Below the pieces are notes generated by a model. That model had not been told where the DNA came from. It did not search any database and saw nothing but the letters and a program-made list of their open reading frames with translations. 10,385 nucleotides of DNA from NCBI GenBank assembly GCA_002292895.1, contig DBCE01000088.1:1-10385 (forward strand), given 5' to 3'. Position numbers and translations under genes: made by a program. The first letter of the stretch is position 1. Each line of letters opens with the position of its first letter. The stretch is from Phycisphaerales bacterium UBA966 (lineage in GTDB: Bacteria; Planctomycetota; Phycisphaerae; Phycisphaerales; SM1A02). This document shows, one piece after another, positions 7,773 to 10,385 of the stretch.

Positions 7773-7800
7773 TTGACGTACTTGCAGATCTCTGTACCAT
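7773..7800 (+). promoter_or_regulatory. Candidate promoter of the 23S rRNA unit
   Basis: TTGACG (7773-7778, 5 of 6 to the sigma-70 -35) is separated by 16 bp from TACCAT (7795-7800, 4 of 6 to the -10). Predicted transcription starts near 7807, about 267 nt before the mature 23S. A-rich sequence at 7728-7747 upstream could act like an UP element, although it ends some 25 bp before the -35. The boxA-like element downstream supports this as the rRNA promoter. A second, weaker possibility is TTGAAT (7931-7936), a 19-bp gap, then AATAAT (7956-7961), inside the pentamer repeat. Confidence 0.5.
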
Positions 7801-7812
7801 TGCCGATCCTCC

Positions 7813-7828
7813 AGCCACGAGAGTGGTT
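7813..7828 (+). promoter_or_regulatory. boxB-like hairpin in the rRNA leader
   Basis: CCAC (7815-7818) pairs with GTGG (7823-7826) around a GAGA loop of GNRA type. The stem can extend by a G-U and an A-T pair to 7813/7828. It lies just upstream of the boxA-like element, the same boxB-then-boxA order as in E. coli rrn leaders. The stem is short, so chance is not excluded. Confidence 0.35.
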
Positions 7829-7831
7829 TGA

Positions 7832-7843
7832 GTTCTTTGACAA
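7832..7843 (+). promoter_or_regulatory. boxA-like antitermination element
   Basis: GTTCTTTGACAA matches the rRNA boxA sequence GCTCTTTAACAA at 10 of 12 positions. boxA RNA binds NusB and NusE (S10) and lets RNA polymerase transcribe long untranslated rRNA without Rho termination. Its place about 25 nt after the predicted start and 231 nt before the 23S fits that role. Confidence 0.6.
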
Positions 7844-7924
7844 GTGAAGTGTTGGTCGTGCACCCCAGACACGTACGCATTTGCAGACCTTGGTTTGCAA
7901 AGAGCTGCGACTGGCAGTGCAACA

Positions 7925-7954
7925 ATTGAATTGAATTGATTTGAATTGAATCGA
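7925..7954 (+). repeat. ATTGA pentamer repeat (six units)
   Basis: Six consecutive 5-nt units read ATTGA, ATTGA, ATTGA, TTTGA, ATTGA, ATCGA. Units 4 and 6 each carry one change. The repeat is AT-rich in an otherwise GC-balanced region and lies in the predicted 23S leader. It could be a slippage-prone microsatellite, a spacer, or part of an alternative promoter. Confidence 0.8.
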
Positions 7955-8036
7955 GAATAATCTCGAGTATTGAGTCGTCGTTCACGTGTGTGTTGTTTGA
8001 CACGTGATCGAATGTCGGATCCGCAAAGTCCGACAT
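7951..8036 (+). other. Three consecutive hairpins in the 23S leader
   Basis: Three perfect stems follow one another. A 6-bp stem pairs 7951-7956 with 7961-7966 (ATAA loop). An 8-bp stem pairs 7982-7989 with 8000-8007 (10-nt loop). An 8-bp stem pairs 8012-8019 with 8029-8036 (9-nt loop). They sit between the boxA-like element and the mature 23S, so they would be part of the precursor transcript. Roles as RNase III or other processing sites, or as folding punctuation, are possible but inferred. Confidence 0.6.
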
Positions 8037-8039
8037 GGT

Positions 8040-8073
8040 ATGCACCGGCCCCCAGCGGGGGTCAGGTAGGCAT
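8040..8073 (+). other. Stem-loop abutting the 23S 5' end
   Basis: A 14-pair stem runs from A8040-T8073 inward: 4 pairs, a 2-nt bulge (8068-8069), 3 pairs, a 1-nt bulge (A8064), then 7 pairs including one G-U and a CCCCC/GGGGG core, closed by an AGC loop (8054-8056). Its last base is the one before the predicted 23S position 1. It probably marks or directs 5' maturation of the precursor. Confidence 0.55.

Positions 8074-10385
<2,312 letters not shown>

Noticed and set aside
7702..8073. Possible tRNA or 16S 3' end before the 23S gene
   Set aside because: No cloverleaf, no GTTCGA-type T-arm with flanking pairing, and no 16S tail sequence were found; the structures present are simple hairpins.

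Overview
The window looks like a chromosomal segment of a moderately GC-rich bacterium, most likely a planctomycete (Planctomycetota, plausibly class Phycisphaerae). Three things suggest this: a 23S rRNA gene that stands alone with no 16S gene upstream, an unusual pilus-type operon of very large, linker-rich proteins, and sparse Shine-Dalgarno use. This placement is an inference from architecture; no database search was possible.

Layout. (1) 2-283 (+): the 3' end of an unrecognised protein gene cut by the window edge. (2) 347-1669 (-): an S1-domain RNA-binding protein with four S1 repeats in the order of ribosomal protein S1 domains 1-4. It converges on the first gene. (3) 1670-1934: a divergent control region with a possible -10 element and a hairpin in the leader of the next operon. 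(4) 1935-7626 (+): a three-gene operon. It contains an actin-like PilM ATPase that runs straight into a PilN-like motif, membrane helix and periplasmic region; a PilO-like bitopic protein overlapping it by 4 bp; and a large uncharacterised bitopic protein 32 bp further on. A perfect 14-bp terminator hairpin (7662-7701) ends the operon. (5) 7702-8073: a non-coding region holding a candidate sigma-70-type promoter, a boxB-like hairpin, a boxA-like element, a pentamer repeat and a run of hairpins. The last hairpin ends exactly at the predicted 23S 5' end. (6) 8074-10385 (+): the 5' four-fifths of a 23S rRNA gene, cut about 11 nt before the base equivalent to E. coli A2451.

How the parts work together. 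The three operon products would form an inner-membrane alignment complex of a type IV pilus-like or type II secretion-like machine. PilM is cytoplasmic and is tethered covalently to its usual membrane partner, while the other two are single-pass proteins with large periplasmic regions. No secretin, extension ATPase or pilin gene is in the window. The S1 protein and the 23S rRNA belong to translation and are not obviously linked to the pilus operon.

Most worth a second look: the PilM-PilN fusion, the uncharacterised third operon protein, the self-contained 23S transcription unit with its 5'-abutting stem, and two base changes in helix 69 of the 23S rRNA.
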